Positions 8,236 through 16,267 are shown, counted from the first letter of the stretch. The stretch is DNA of 64,000 bases from Streptomyces coeruleorubidus (GCF_008705135.1 NZ_CP023694.1:496001-560000); one strand, 5' to 3'. Notes: a model not told the origin generated them from the letters alone. Made by a program: numbers and translations.

Positions 8236-8484
8236 TCAGCGCGCGCCGGCCAGCCGCAGGGCGAAGTCGCCGTACTGGTAGACGACCTGATCTTCCGTCA
8301 GGTCACCGTCCTCGCGGTACCAGACAGGTACGCCCATCCCTGGATCCAGGATCGCGTAGGAGGTCAACTTCACCGTGGTGACGCTGAAGCGCCCGGCCTG
8401 CACGCCTTCACTGAGCAGCGTCCTGAAGGCCTGTTCATAGGCGGCGCGCCGTTGAAGGACCTCCCCATCCACCCCGCAGCTCAC
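8236..8484 (-). pseudogene. C-terminal fragment of a TetR-family regulator
   Basis: About 80 codons read RRAAYEQAFRTLLSEGVQAG and continue through TSYAILDPGMGVPVWYRE and EDQVVYQYGDFALRLAGAR. This is the ligand-domain end of a KstR2-like TetR protein. The helix-turn-helix N-terminus is absent, and the bases upstream are the operator region of the divergent SDR gene. A start at 8484 would give a protein without a DNA-binding domain, so I call it a remnant. Confidence 0.65.
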
Positions 8485-8537
8485 CGTAAGCCATCCGAGG
8501 CCGGACCCGACCGGGAGTGCCGCACGCCGACGACAAG

Positions 8538-8624
8538 CGGATCGCCCTATCCGGTTCCGTGGTACGGTGGTGACGTGAAGCGGAAAGGGCTATCCGAATG
8601 AAGAAGAATCGGATAGCGCTATCC
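8538..8624. promoter_or_regulatory. Three copies of the operator CGGAT-N6-ATCC upstream of an SDR gene
   Basis: Sites are at 8538-8553 (CGGATCGCCCTATCCG), 8581-8596 (CGGAAAGGGCTATCCG) and 8610-8624 (CGGATAGCGCTATCC, which contains a 14-bp perfect palindrome). A fourth copy, CGGATTGGCCTATCC, lies 19 bases in front of the TetR gene at 10198-10887. This distribution is what autoregulation plus control of the SDR by that TetR protein would produce. Position and repetition are seen; the binding is inferred. Confidence 0.75.
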
Positions 8625-8669
8625 ATATTTTGGCCTTCCAGTGCCACCTCATCCCGAAAGGACTCTGCT

Positions 8670-9380
8670 GTGACCAGCATTGCCATTGTCGGAGCCGGCC
8701 CCCAGCTAGGCCTGGCCATCGCCCGCACCTTCGGCTCCCAGGGGCTCGACGTCGCCCTGATCTCCCGCAACCGCGGCAAGCTCGACGACCTCGCCGGAAA
8801 GCTCACCGCCGAGGGCATCACCGCCGCCGCGTTCCCCGCGGACGTACTCGACCGCGACGCACTCACCCAGGCACTCAAGGACGCCGCCGCCCACTTCGGT
8901 GGCATCGACGTCCTGGAGTACTCCCCTGTGGGACAGCTCGGTGTCACCGCACTGACCGCTCCGGCCGAGACCGAACCGTCCCATGTCGAGTTCGAGATGA
9001 ACTTCCAGCTGTACGGGGCCATCACCGCCACCAGGACGGTACTGCCCGCGATGCGTGAGGCCGGCGCGGGCACCCTGCTCTACACCACCGGCGCCGGGTC
9101 GATCTGGCCCGACCCGCGGGTCGCCAACGTCAACGCCGCCGCCGCGGCGCTGCGCAACTGGGTGATGAACCTGCACAAGGAGCTGGCCGATGCCGGCACC
9201 GGCATCCAGGCCGCCCACGTCGGCATCGACGTGGCGATCGGCGACTCCGACTCCGTCGTCCCCGGCATACCGGTGGCCACGCCCGAGCAGATCTCCCCCC
9301 TGTACTGGGAACTGCACACCACCAAGCGTGATCAGGCCGAACTCGTCTTCAAGCTCGGCGACGGCTTCCCCCGCGGCTGA
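8670..9380 (+). CDS. Atypical short-chain dehydrogenase/reductase-fold protein
   Basis: 236 residues from a GTG seven bases after AAAGGA; an ATG at 8598 would put the coding region through two operators and has no site. The N-terminal nucleotide motif is GAGPQLGLAIA instead of the usual TGxxxGIG. DVLDRDAL marks the adenine pocket. The usual catalytic YxxxK is not visible: after YTTGAGS the expected region reads ANVNAAAAALRNW. It may bind NAD(P) without classical SDR chemistry, or use other residues. It is preceded by three TetR operators and is probably induced when the TetR protein at 10.2 kb binds a ligand. Confidence 0.8.
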   Translation: MTSIAIVGAGPQLGLAIARTFGSQGLDVALISRNRGKLDDLAGKLTAEGITAAAFPADVLDRDALTQALKDAAAHFGGIDVLEYSPVGQLGVTALTAPAETEPSHVEFEMNFQLYGAITATRTVLPAMREAGAGTLLYTTGAGSIWPDPRVANVNAAAAALRNWVMNLHKELADAGTGIQAAHVGIDVAIGDSDSVVPGIPVATPEQISPLYWELHTTKRDQAELVFKLGDGFPRG

Positions 9381-9754
9381 CAGCGCACCGAGCCGTGCCC
9401 GCCCCTCGTCGAACCCCGATCGCGCCGCGGTGTTCCGGTCCGCGGCGCGATCGAGGAGAAGGGTTCCGTTCCGCTGGACATTGCCGACGACCCCCGTTCA
9501 CGGCCTCCGGCGTCGTCAAAGGCCCCAAGTCCGGTGAGGGGTTCATGCCTTGACCTCCTCGGCCTGCTGATGCCCCATCGGCCCGCCCCCCACCTTTCGA
9601 GGAGCAGACCCTCATGACCACGACCACCGATCCGTCTTATGTCGACCCGGCACCGATCCCCGACTGAGGCCCACGCCAGGGAGCGTCGCCGAATGGCAGG
9701 TGCTCCCCGACGTCTGGCGCCACGGTTCCATCACTTCCACGAGAGGCCATCGTC

Positions 9755-10183
9755 ATGAACAAGCTCAGCGGCAAGACCGCTCTCGTCACCGGTTCCAGCC
9801 GCGGTATCGGCCGGGCCACGGCCATCGGCCTGGCCCGTGAGGGAGCCCTGGTCGCCGTGCACTACGCACGCAACCAGCAGGCCGCCCAGGAAACCGTCGA
9901 ACTCATCGAGAAGGACGGCGGCCGGGCCTTCTCACTCGGCGCGGAACTGGGCGTCCTCGGCGACATCGACCAGCTCTTCCGCGGCCTGGAGGCCGGCCTG
10001 AAGCAGCACACCGGGCAGACCACCCTGGACATCCTCGTCAACAACGCCGCCGAGCTGTCGGCGTTCAAGCGCATCGGCGAGCCGGATGAAGTCGCCGACG
10101 CGATCGTCTTCCTCGCCACCGACGAAGCGCGCTGGATCACCGGCGCGGCCCTCGACGCCACCGGCGGCAGTCTCCTCGGCTGA
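9755..10183 (+). pseudogene. Short-chain dehydrogenase with internal in-frame deletion of its catalytic centre
   Basis: 142 residues against about 250 for the family. Residues 1-98 are a normal SDR N-half: TGSSRGIG cofactor motif and DILVNNA. From about residue 100 the sequence jumps to the C-terminal end (LSAFKRIGEPDEVADAIVFL, then RWITGAALDATGG). About 110 residues are missing, including the Ser-Tyr-Lys active site, without any frameshift. The junction is near base 10050. The product would lack a substrate site and is unlikely to be active. It is convergent with the TetR gene 14 bases away. Confidence 0.8.
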
Positions 10184-10197
10184 GTGCGCCGCTGAGG

Positions 10198-10887
10198 TCA
10201 GCTGCTCTTGCCCGGCGGTGTGGTGGTGCCCTGGCCGGCGCGGAGCATGGCCTTGTAAAGAGGTTCGTGCCCGGGTGAGGCGGGCAGGGGGCCGCGCGCC
10301 GGAGCCTCGAGGGACTGGATGAACAGGGCGACGACGCGTCGCCAGGCGTCCGGGGCGGCGTCGCCTGTTGCGTTGACGACGCCGGCGTTGGCCATGTGGA
10401 TCAGGACCAGGTCCGAAGGGTCGAAGTCCTGGCGCAGGCGGCCGGTGGCCTTGGCCCGGTCGATGAGGCGCACCATGGCCTGGTACGCCTCGTTGCGGCG
10501 CTGCTCCAGGGCCTTGGCGGTGGGGAAGGTCATGGTCAGGACGTCGGCGAAGCCGCTGTCGGCGGCCTGCATCGCGCAGGCGGCCTCGATGTAACCGACG
10601 AAACCGTTCCAGGGGTCGGGGTCCTCCAGGGCGACCGTGACCGCGTCGGCGTAGGCGTCCATGCGGTCGGAGAAGACGGCGTCGACCAGCTCCTCCTTCG
10701 TCGGGAAGCGGCGGAACATGGTGGCGATGCCGACCCCCGCCTCGCGGGCCACGGAGGCCATGGAGGCGCTCAGCCCGTCGCGCGCGAACACCGTGCGCGC
10801 GGCGGCGATGATCCGCTCCCGGTTCCGCTCGGCGTCACTGCGCAGAGGCTGAGCGGGACCGTCGGGGTGCTGGGCGCCAGAGTTCAT
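10198..10887 (-). CDS. TetR-family transcriptional repressor
   Basis: 229 residues. The N-terminal HTH is visible: NRERIIAAARTVFARDGLSA, then SVAREAGVGIATMFRRFPTK. The ligand domain follows with no catalytic features. A CGGAT-N6-ATCC site 19 bases upstream of its ATG matches three more in front of the SDR gene at 8670, so it probably represses itself and that gene. It also lies divergently next to the small gene at 10962, which the same site could affect. The ligand is unknown. Confidence 0.92.
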   Translation of the reverse strand: MNSGAQHPDGPAQPLRSDAERNRERIIAAARTVFARDGLSASMASVAREAGVGIATMFRRFPTKEELVDAVFSDRMDAYADAVTVALEDPDPWNGFVGYIEAACAMQAADSGFADVLTMTFPTAKALEQRRNEAYQAMVRLIDRAKATGRLRQDFDPSDLVLIHMANAGVVNATGDAAPDAWRRVVALFIQSLEAPARGPLPASPGHEPLYKAMLRAGQGTTTPPGKSS

Positions 10888-10905
10888 ACCAGCCAGCCTA
10901 TCAAT

Positions 10906-10920
10906 CGGATTGGCCTATCC
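10906..10920. promoter_or_regulatory. TetR operator CGGATTGGCCTATCC (autoregulatory copy)
   Basis: This 15-base site sits 19 bases upstream of the TetR start. It has the same CGGAT and ATCC arms and six-base spacer as the SDR upstream sites at 8538-8624. A further overlapping half site, CCTATC-N2-TCGGATTGG, is directly adjacent. Confidence 0.7.
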
Positions 10921-10961
10921 AGTTTGGTTGCGCCAGCCGAGGTGAACCGGAGAGCATAGAC

Positions 10962-11210
10962 ATGACCCCGACTCCCGACCCGTCGAACCTCCACCCGCTG
11001 CCGTCCGACCCCCGCGCGGCACGTCTCGTCGAGGCGTTCCGGGACGCCCTGGTCCGCTTGTGCGACGGAGAGGACCTGACCGTCGAAGACCTGACGCAGA
11101 TGGTGCGGACGCTCACCGGCACCACCCTGGCCGCTGCGGCAGTTCCACCCGCATCCAGCCCGGCACCCTGCCACTGCGTTCTGAAGAACCCGGAACCCCG
11201 CTGGTGGTGA
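10962..11210 (+). CDS. Small hypothetical protein
   Basis: 82 residues, from an ATG with GGAGAG seven bases upstream. A proline-rich start is followed by a predicted helical part (RAARLVEAFRDALVRLCDGE, then LTVEDLTQMVRTLTG) and a tail ending CHCVLKNPEPRWW. I do not recognise it. It is divergent from the TetR gene, with the operator at 10906-10920 between them. A coding function is supported by the ribosome site and acidic helical composition only. Confidence 0.5.
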   Translation: MTPTPDPSNLHPLPSDPRAARLVEAFRDALVRLCDGEDLTVEDLTQMVRTLTGTTLAAAAVPPASSPAPCHCVLKNPEPRWW

Positions 11211-11450
11211 GCGCGCAGCAATCAAGGACCTCTTGCCGCAGTCAGGTTATGCGTATAACGTCGCTGCGTAGGCATGTGTCACCGCGTCCGGAGAGGAGGC
11301 CCGCCAGATGATCATGACTGGTGGAAGCCGCCGACTGTGGATCTTCGGTGATCACTCCTATCTCAGCCAGTTCTACGGCTGACAAGTCGGTTCGACTCCA
11401 AGGCACATCTGTGCCCACCTCACCGACCTCGTCAGCCAAGGAACCTCGTC

Positions 11451-12632
11451 ATGCCAACAACCACCCCCGTCCGCTGCACGATCTCCCACGACGACACCCA
11501 GTGGGCCGCCCGTCACATGCCGCTGCTCGCGGCCACCATGCAGACCCACTCGGCCGCGTTCGCGGGACGGCGTATCGGGATCTGTCTGCACATCGAGCCG
11601 AAGACCGCTGTCCTGGTGTCCTTCCTGGCCCAGGCGGGCGCGCAGGTCACCCTGACCGGCTCCCCCGGTACCACTCAGGAGGACACCGCGGACGCACTGC
11701 GCGCCGCCGGCGTCACCGTCATCGGCCACCGATCCGACGACCTCGACCAGCACCGCGGGAACATCGCGCAGGTACTGAACTCCCGGCCGGACCTCATCCT
11801 CGACAACGGTGCGGACCTGATCGAGGCCGTGATGGCTCGGGGAGGCCTTCCCGGCCTCATCGGAGCCACCGAGGAGACCACCACCGGCGGCCTGCGCATC
11901 CGGTCCTGGAACTCCCCGCCGCCATTCCCCGTAGTCGTCATCAACGACAGCCGGCTCAAGTTGCTGGTCGAGAACGAGTTCGGCGTCGGCCAGAGCGTGG
12001 TCCAGGGCTTCATGAACGCCACCAACCTCATGCTGCCCGGAGCGCATGCGACCGTCGTCGGCTACGGTCCCTGCGGGCGAGGGGTCGCCGACACCCTCGC
12101 CCATCTGGGCGCCCGGGTCGCGGTGGCGGACATCGACCCCTACCGCGCTCTGGAGGCACTGATGGCGGGTCACCAGGTCGGAGAGCTGAGCGATCTCCTG
12201 CCCCGGACCCAGTTGCTCTTCCTGGCCACCGGCCACCCAGGAGTGATCGGCGCAGCCGAGCTGGACGTCCTGCGGGACGGTGCGGTGATCGCCGGGGTCG
12301 GACACATGCCGTGGGAGCTGGACACGGCCGCGCTCGCCGAGCGCACGCGGTCCGTGCGGCGATCGGGTGCCAGCGGGCAGGAACGCGCCGTCCACCGCCT
12401 CGACGACGGCCGTGAACTGGTCGTGCTCGCCGACACCAAGATGATCAACCTCACGGCCGCCAAGGGCAATCCGATCCAGGCGATGGACCTCGGACTCACC
12501 CTCCAGGCCCGCAGCCTCGCCGCGCTCGCCACGACCACGGACCAGCCCCTCGAGCCCGGCGTACAGGCCGTCCCCGAGCCCATCGACCGGAGCGTCGCCA
12601 CCGGCCTGGTGTCCATGCTGAGCCATATCTGA
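11451..12632 (+). CDS. S-adenosyl-L-homocysteine hydrolase-family protein (short paralogue)
   Basis: 393 residues against about 470-490 for the housekeeping enzyme. Family landmarks are HIEPKTAVLVSFLAQAGAQV, GATEETTTGGLR, VVINDSRLK, the NAD-binding VVGYGPCGRGVA, and the C-terminal NLTAAKGNPIQAMDLGLTLQ. Some active-site-region residues differ from the canonical enzyme, for example HIEPKT where SAH hydrolases have HMTVQT. It could hydrolyse S-adenosylhomocysteine or a related thioether nucleoside. It is followed 122 bases later by a broken SAM methyltransferase, which suggests that the pair once worked together. The housekeeping ahcY is expected elsewhere. Confidence 0.85.
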   Translation: MPTTTPVRCTISHDDTQWAARHMPLLAATMQTHSAAFAGRRIGICLHIEPKTAVLVSFLAQAGAQVTLTGSPGTTQEDTADALRAAGVTVIGHRSDDLDQHRGNIAQVLNSRPDLILDNGADLIEAVMARGGLPGLIGATEETTTGGLRIRSWNSPPPFPVVVINDSRLKLLVENEFGVGQSVVQGFMNATNLMLPGAHATVVGYGPCGRGVADTLAHLGARVAVADIDPYRALEALMAGHQVGELSDLLPRTQLLFLATGHPGVIGAAELDVLRDGAVIAGVGHMPWELDTAALAERTRSVRRSGASGQERAVHRLDDGRELVVLADTKMINLTAAKGNPIQAMDLGLTLQARSLAALATTTDQPLEPGVQAVPEPIDRSVATGLVSMLSHI

Positions 12633-12754
12633 CAGCTCGAAGAGCTTGAGGGAGCGTGCCGGGCGTCGCAGGGCAGGCGGGACTGTGCGGACACTCCCTG
12701 AAGCAGGGGAAAACCGATGGAGCGGTCGGAGTATGTGTCCGTACCGTCCGTTGG

Positions 12755-13411
12755 ATGACCTATCTGAGTCCCCTGGGATATCTGCTGGGCATCGAGGGTG
12801 CCGCCTTGCTGCGTGGCTTCAGGGAAGGAAGTGCCGGCCGGGCGTTCGTCGAAACCCGGATCGCAGAGATCCGCGCCCTTCTGGACACGCCCGCCCTCGC
12901 GCAGGCCGAGGGGGTCACGGCGAGTCCGGGCACGATCAGCGTGACCGACGTCTACCGATCCTGGGCGCCGCACTATGACGCGCCTGGCAACCAGATGATC
13001 GACATTGAGCAGCGCGTATTGGCGGAGTTCGCGCGTGTTCTGCGCCCCGGCGGAAGCCTCGTGATCTCGGACGCACACCTGCTGGTGTCCTACCTCCGGC
13101 CGACCCTGGCCCGCCGTCCCGGCCCGGACGGCCGCCCGTCCCTCCTCACCGAGCACCACCGCCCGCTCAGCGCCTACCTCGCCGCAGCTCTCCCCCTGGG
13201 CTTCCAAGTCAGGCAATGCGAGGAACCCCGCCGCCCGCGCCACTCCCTCGATCCCGAAACCGCCCCGGACCCACTCCCGGCCCATATGTCCTGGGACTTG
13301 TTGCACTGGTGCCCGGAAGCGTCGGCCGCGGCCTTGGACGACTCCCCGATCGCGGTCGTCTGGCGCTTCCAACTCGACGGCGTCCGGAAGGCTGAGCAAC
13401 CGGAACGATGA
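12755..13411 (+). pseudogene. SAM-dependent methyltransferase lacking its SAM-binding core (internal deletion)
   Basis: The likely start is the ATG of MTYLSPLGYLLGIEGAALL at 12755. The N-terminal region (VYRSWAPHYDAPGNQMIDIE) and C-terminal region (VLAEFARVLRPGGSLVISD, later RAEQPER-type end) belong to one class I methyltransferase family. Between DIEQ and RVLAEF, about 85 residues expected in that family are missing, including motif I (the glycine-rich SAM loop). The frame is kept. Without motif I it should not bind SAM. The junction is near base 13010. It follows the SAH-hydrolase-like gene on the same strand. Confidence 0.75.
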
Positions 13412-13499
13412 TCGGTTGGGCGGTGATCGGCATCATGGTCCGCTGACTCTCCCGGCGAGGGCCGGCCGCACGGCCAGGATCCCGTCCTCTGAGCCACCG

Positions 13500-14048
13500 T
13501 TACTGAACCGGGCCGGCCAGGGTGCTGATGGACGGCGGAGGGCACCTCTCCGGTGTCCGGGCGAGGTCGACCAACTCCTCCGGGGGATCGTCTCCGTCCC
13601 GGACGGCCATGACATAGGCCTTCGCCTGCGGCAGCCCCAACTGCGGGGCGTGCTTCCGCAGGTGGCGCATTGCGGCCATGGTCCCCTCGGAGTGCACGAG
13701 CGCCTCAACAGCCGCGGCCAGCGGATCGTGCGGCCGGACGCCCCTGATCTGCTGGAGGTAGAGGTCTTCCCAGACATCGGCGGCGTATGTGGTGGCAGGG
13801 ATGTGGTGGATACTCCCGTCCTGCCGGTCCACCAGGTAGGGCCCGTGGCCCACCGACATCTTCCCAATGTCGCGGCTGCGGATGTACTCCACCGATTGCC
13901 AGACGACCAACCACCCGAGAGCGTGCTCCTTTACGTCGTCGACGGCGAGCTCGGGGAGTCGCGCCATCCATGGTGACTCCTGCCGCTGTCTCGACAGCAG
14001 GGCCTTTACCAGCTCCACGGCGCACTCCTTGGTAACCACGCTCCTCAT
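13500..14048 (-). CDS. YrhB-domain protein (immunity-protein-35-like)
   Basis: 182 residues, ATG at 14048 with only a weak ribosome site. Residues about 40-110 form the YrhB domain: HALGWLVVWQSVEYIRSRD, then GHGPYLVDRQDGSIHHIPAT and VWEDLYLQQIRG. In other bacteria this domain occurs in immunity proteins of contact-dependent or polymorphic toxin systems (Imm35) and as a small chaperone-like protein in E. coli. The C-terminal 70 residues are specific to this protein (KHAPQLGLPQAKAYVMAVRD). It is divergent from the metzincin gene at 14292 across a 243-base gap that is relatively AT-rich. No toxin gene is visible beside it. Confidence 0.75.
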   Translation of the reverse strand: MRSVVTKECAVELVKALLSRQRQESPWMARLPELAVDDVKEHALGWLVVWQSVEYIRSRDIGKMSVGHGPYLVDRQDGSIHHIPATTYAADVWEDLYLQQIRGVRPHDPLAAAVEALVHSEGTMAAMRHLRKHAPQLGLPQAKAYVMAVRDGDDPPEELVDLARTPERCPPPSISTLAGPVQ

Positions 14049-14291
14049 CTTGCACCACGGCGCAACGAGAGTGAGCCCAAATCCAAGGCGGGCGCAGGGC
14101 TGTTGTAACGCGCAGCTTTCGGTGAATTTCGAACTACTCGAAGCGATAATAAAGTCGCGCCATATCTTCACTCGGACCATACTGGATCGTGAGTTTCCAA
14201 TGTCGGCACGCTCGCGCGTCGAGCCGGGCAGCCCATCCATGGTCAGAGCGGTCGGGGGGACCGTTTCGAACGTGATGCGAAAGGATGCACC

Positions 14292-15326
14292 ATGGAACTC
14301 GAATCTCTCCCGGATGACGTCGTCGCGGCGATCGAAGTGCGGGATCGCTGGAGGCGCGCATCGGCTGCCGGTGGCCTGGAGTTCCTGGTCACCGACATCT
14401 CGCGGTGGACCCCCGGTTCGACCGTGCGGGTCGCGTTTCTCGACGGGGACGAACAGCTGCACGCGGACATCGCAGGAGCGACGACGCAGATCACCGACTC
14501 CTGCAACCTGAAACTCGACTTCGGTCACGACGCGGCGACCGGAACGTTCCGGCGATGGACCACAGCCGATACCGCCTTCGCCGCCGAAATCCGAGTCAGC
14601 TTCGACATGCAAGGCTATTTCTCCCTGGTCGGCACCGACAGCACGGATCGCACCATCGGCGCGGGAGGCGGCGGCCCGGTCGGGGGTAATCCCGGACAGC
14701 GCAGCCTCAACCTCGGGCGTTACGCGGTGAACAGGCCCGCCCAGTGGGAGGGCACCGTGCGTCACGAGTTCCTGCACGCACTCGGATTCCACCACTCCCA
14801 CCAGAACATGCGCGGCACCTGCGAGAACGAATTCCGTTGGGATGACGAAGCCGGGTATGTTCCCACACGGGATGAGGACGGCGTCTTCGTGGCGGACTTC
14901 CAAGGCCGGCGCCCCGGCATTTACACGTACCTCGCGGGTGAGCCGAACCGATGGCCGCGCGCGAAGGTGGATCACAACCTTCGCACCGAGGATGACCCGG
15001 ATGTCGTCGCCGGGCCTTTCGACCCGCAATCCGTGATGCTGTACCGGTTCCCGCCATTCTTCTACAAGTCCAACCCGAGCAGTTGCGCGCCGACCGGTAA
15101 TGGTCAGAGCCTGTCGAACGGCGACAAGCGCGGGCTCAACCTGCTGTACCCGCACACGGCGGATGAGTTGGCGGGCCTTCAGGCCCGGGCCGACGCGGTC
15201 CTGCAGTCGATCGGGGCCGGGGTCGGCACGGAGAGCCTTCCCGAATCGAACGGCGGCAACCTGGTCGAGGCATACCGCAGCCGGGTGGAGGCGCTGGCCG
15301 CCGCACAGACCGCAGGCGCCGACTGA
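14292..15326 (+). CDS. Metzincin-type zinc metallopeptidase without a signal peptide
   Basis: 344 residues. The extended zinc motif HEFLHALGFHHSH (HExxHxxGxxH) is at about residue 158. A Met-turn QSVMLYRFP follows about 85 residues later, as in astacin-like M12A peptidases (SVMxY). The N-terminal part resembles the astacin fold (STVRVAFLDGDEQ). The start MELESLPDDVVAAIEV has no signal peptide or lipobox, so the product looks cytoplasmic or non-classically exported. The C-terminus is helical. It is divergent from the YrhB gene. The substrate is unknown; zinc protease fold is confident, astacin membership less so. Confidence 0.82.
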   Translation: MELESLPDDVVAAIEVRDRWRRASAAGGLEFLVTDISRWTPGSTVRVAFLDGDEQLHADIAGATTQITDSCNLKLDFGHDAATGTFRRWTTADTAFAAEIRVSFDMQGYFSLVGTDSTDRTIGAGGGGPVGGNPGQRSLNLGRYAVNRPAQWEGTVRHEFLHALGFHHSHQNMRGTCENEFRWDDEAGYVPTRDEDGVFVADFQGRRPGIYTYLAGEPNRWPRAKVDHNLRTEDDPDVVAGPFDPQSVMLYRFPPFFYKSNPSSCAPTGNGQSLSNGDKRGLNLLYPHTADELAGLQARADAVLQSIGAGVGTESLPESNGGNLVEAYRSRVEALAAAQTAGAD

Positions 15327-15453
15327 GCCGAGCAGGGGACGCCATGTCTGCCGGCACCACCGACGAGTGGCTCGGCACCGCACGGCGCCCTCGCTGACAG
15401 AGCGTGTCGCATCCGGTGGCCGCCGCCTGCCGCGGCCCTTCATTTCGGAGGCC

Positions 15454-15600
15454 TCATCGGCTTGTTCCGGGGTCTTCGGCTGCAGTGCTGCGCGCGATCA
15501 CATGGCGTAGGAATCCGGCCGCGGTGCCGCCGTCGCAGACGCGGTGGTCGAAGGTCAGCGACAGGTGAACGACCTTGCGTACCTCGGCCGCGACCGCCAG
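15454..15600 (-). pseudogene. C-terminal fragment of a 2-oxoacid dehydrogenase E2 (dihydrolipoamide acyltransferase)
   Basis: Read on the minus strand, the frame gives AAEVRKVVHLSLTFDHRVCD, then GGTAAGFLRHVIARS and a stop. DHRVCDGG is the catalytic His-Asp motif of E2 acyltransferases near their C-terminus. About 49 codons remain. The lipoyl and binding domains are gone, and the fragment stops abruptly at 15600, where the MarR promoter begins. Confidence 0.75.
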
Positions 15601-15608
15601 TCAGTATT

Positions 15609-15637
15609 TTGACATAGGTTTCTTGTCATAGGTAACT
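15609..15637 (+). promoter_or_regulatory. Promoter with overlapping MarR-type palindrome; probable leaderless start
   Basis: TTGACA at 15609-15614 and GTAACT at 15632-15637 are spaced by 17 bases. TGACA-N9-TGTCA (15610-15628) overlaps the promoter, and GACATAGGT/GTCATAGGT form a 14-base-period direct repeat. The GTG start of the MarR gene is only nine bases past the -10 element and has no ribosome site, so transcription probably starts at or next to it. Confidence 0.65.
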
Positions 15638-15645
15638 TTGGCGGC

Positions 15646-16125
15646 GTGACCGGTATCAGTGAGGCTCACACGAGCCAGGGCGTCGACCATGTGGCCGCAG
15701 GCCTCGTGGCGTGCCTGCCCGCGCTGAACCGGTACGTCAAGCAGAGCATCGACCGGCAACTGCCCTATCCCAAGCTCCCCGAGCGGCAGTTGGCCCTGCT
15801 TCAGTACGTCGCCGAGCACGACGGGGCGACCGTCCACGAGGCGGCCGAGGCGCTGCGGATGATGCCGAACAATGTCAGCGCCCTGGTCACCCGCCTCACC
15901 GAAGCGGGCCTGCTCGAGCGGCGTCAGGACGACACCGACAAGCGTGTGGCGCACCTGTGCGTCACCGCCAAGGCGCGTCAGCGCATCGGCGAGGTGCAGA
16001 ACATCGCGGCGGCGCAGCTCGCGTCCGCGCTGCGCACCCTCACCGACGGCGACCTTGACGCCCTCGGCTCGGCGCTCGGCGCCCTCGCGGCCCTCACCCG
16101 ACGTCTGGGCGACCACTCCGCCTGA
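15646..16125 (+). CDS. MarR-family transcriptional regulator
   Basis: 159 residues. The winged HTH is LPERQLALLQYVAEHDGATV, then HEAAEALRMMPNNVSALVTR, with the wing ERRQDDTDKRVAHLCVT. The palindrome over its own promoter suggests autorepression. It precedes the MFS transporter gene on the same strand by 142 bases, the usual arrangement for a MarR sensor of a drug-efflux pump. The GTG start lacks a ribosome site, consistent with a leaderless transcript. Confidence 0.9.
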   Translation: MTGISEAHTSQGVDHVAAGLVACLPALNRYVKQSIDRQLPYPKLPERQLALLQYVAEHDGATVHEAAEALRMMPNNVSALVTRLTEAGLLERRQDDTDKRVAHLCVTAKARQRIGEVQNIAAAQLASALRTLTDGDLDALGSALGALAALTRRLGDHSA

Positions 16126-16267
16126 TCGGTCCGACTCCCCGTACGCCTACTGCCCTTGCCGCTGCCGCGGCGGGGGCTGGGTGTGCTGCTCGCATACACA
16201 TCTCCCCCCTCATACACATGTCCACGCGCCCCAGCCGCGCGCCGCACGTCCCGAGGACAGCTCACAC

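Noticed and set aside
9615..9758. 47-codon plus-strand frame (MTTTTDPSYVDP start) with GGAG upstream and an ATGA overlap with the broken SDR
   Set aside because: The coupling and ribosome site are suggestive, but the translation after residue 16 is arginine-rich with no recognisable feature, so coding is not supported.
14128..14142. TTCGA-N5-TCGAA inverted repeat, also present at 40436-40450
   Set aside because: The same short palindrome occurs before two unrelated genes, so chance or a general DNA feature is as likely as a shared regulator.
14049..15443. Extension of the YrhB minus-strand frame through the metzincin region
   Set aside because: Only the last 182 codons match a family. The upstream part is antisense to the metzincin with its zinc motif.
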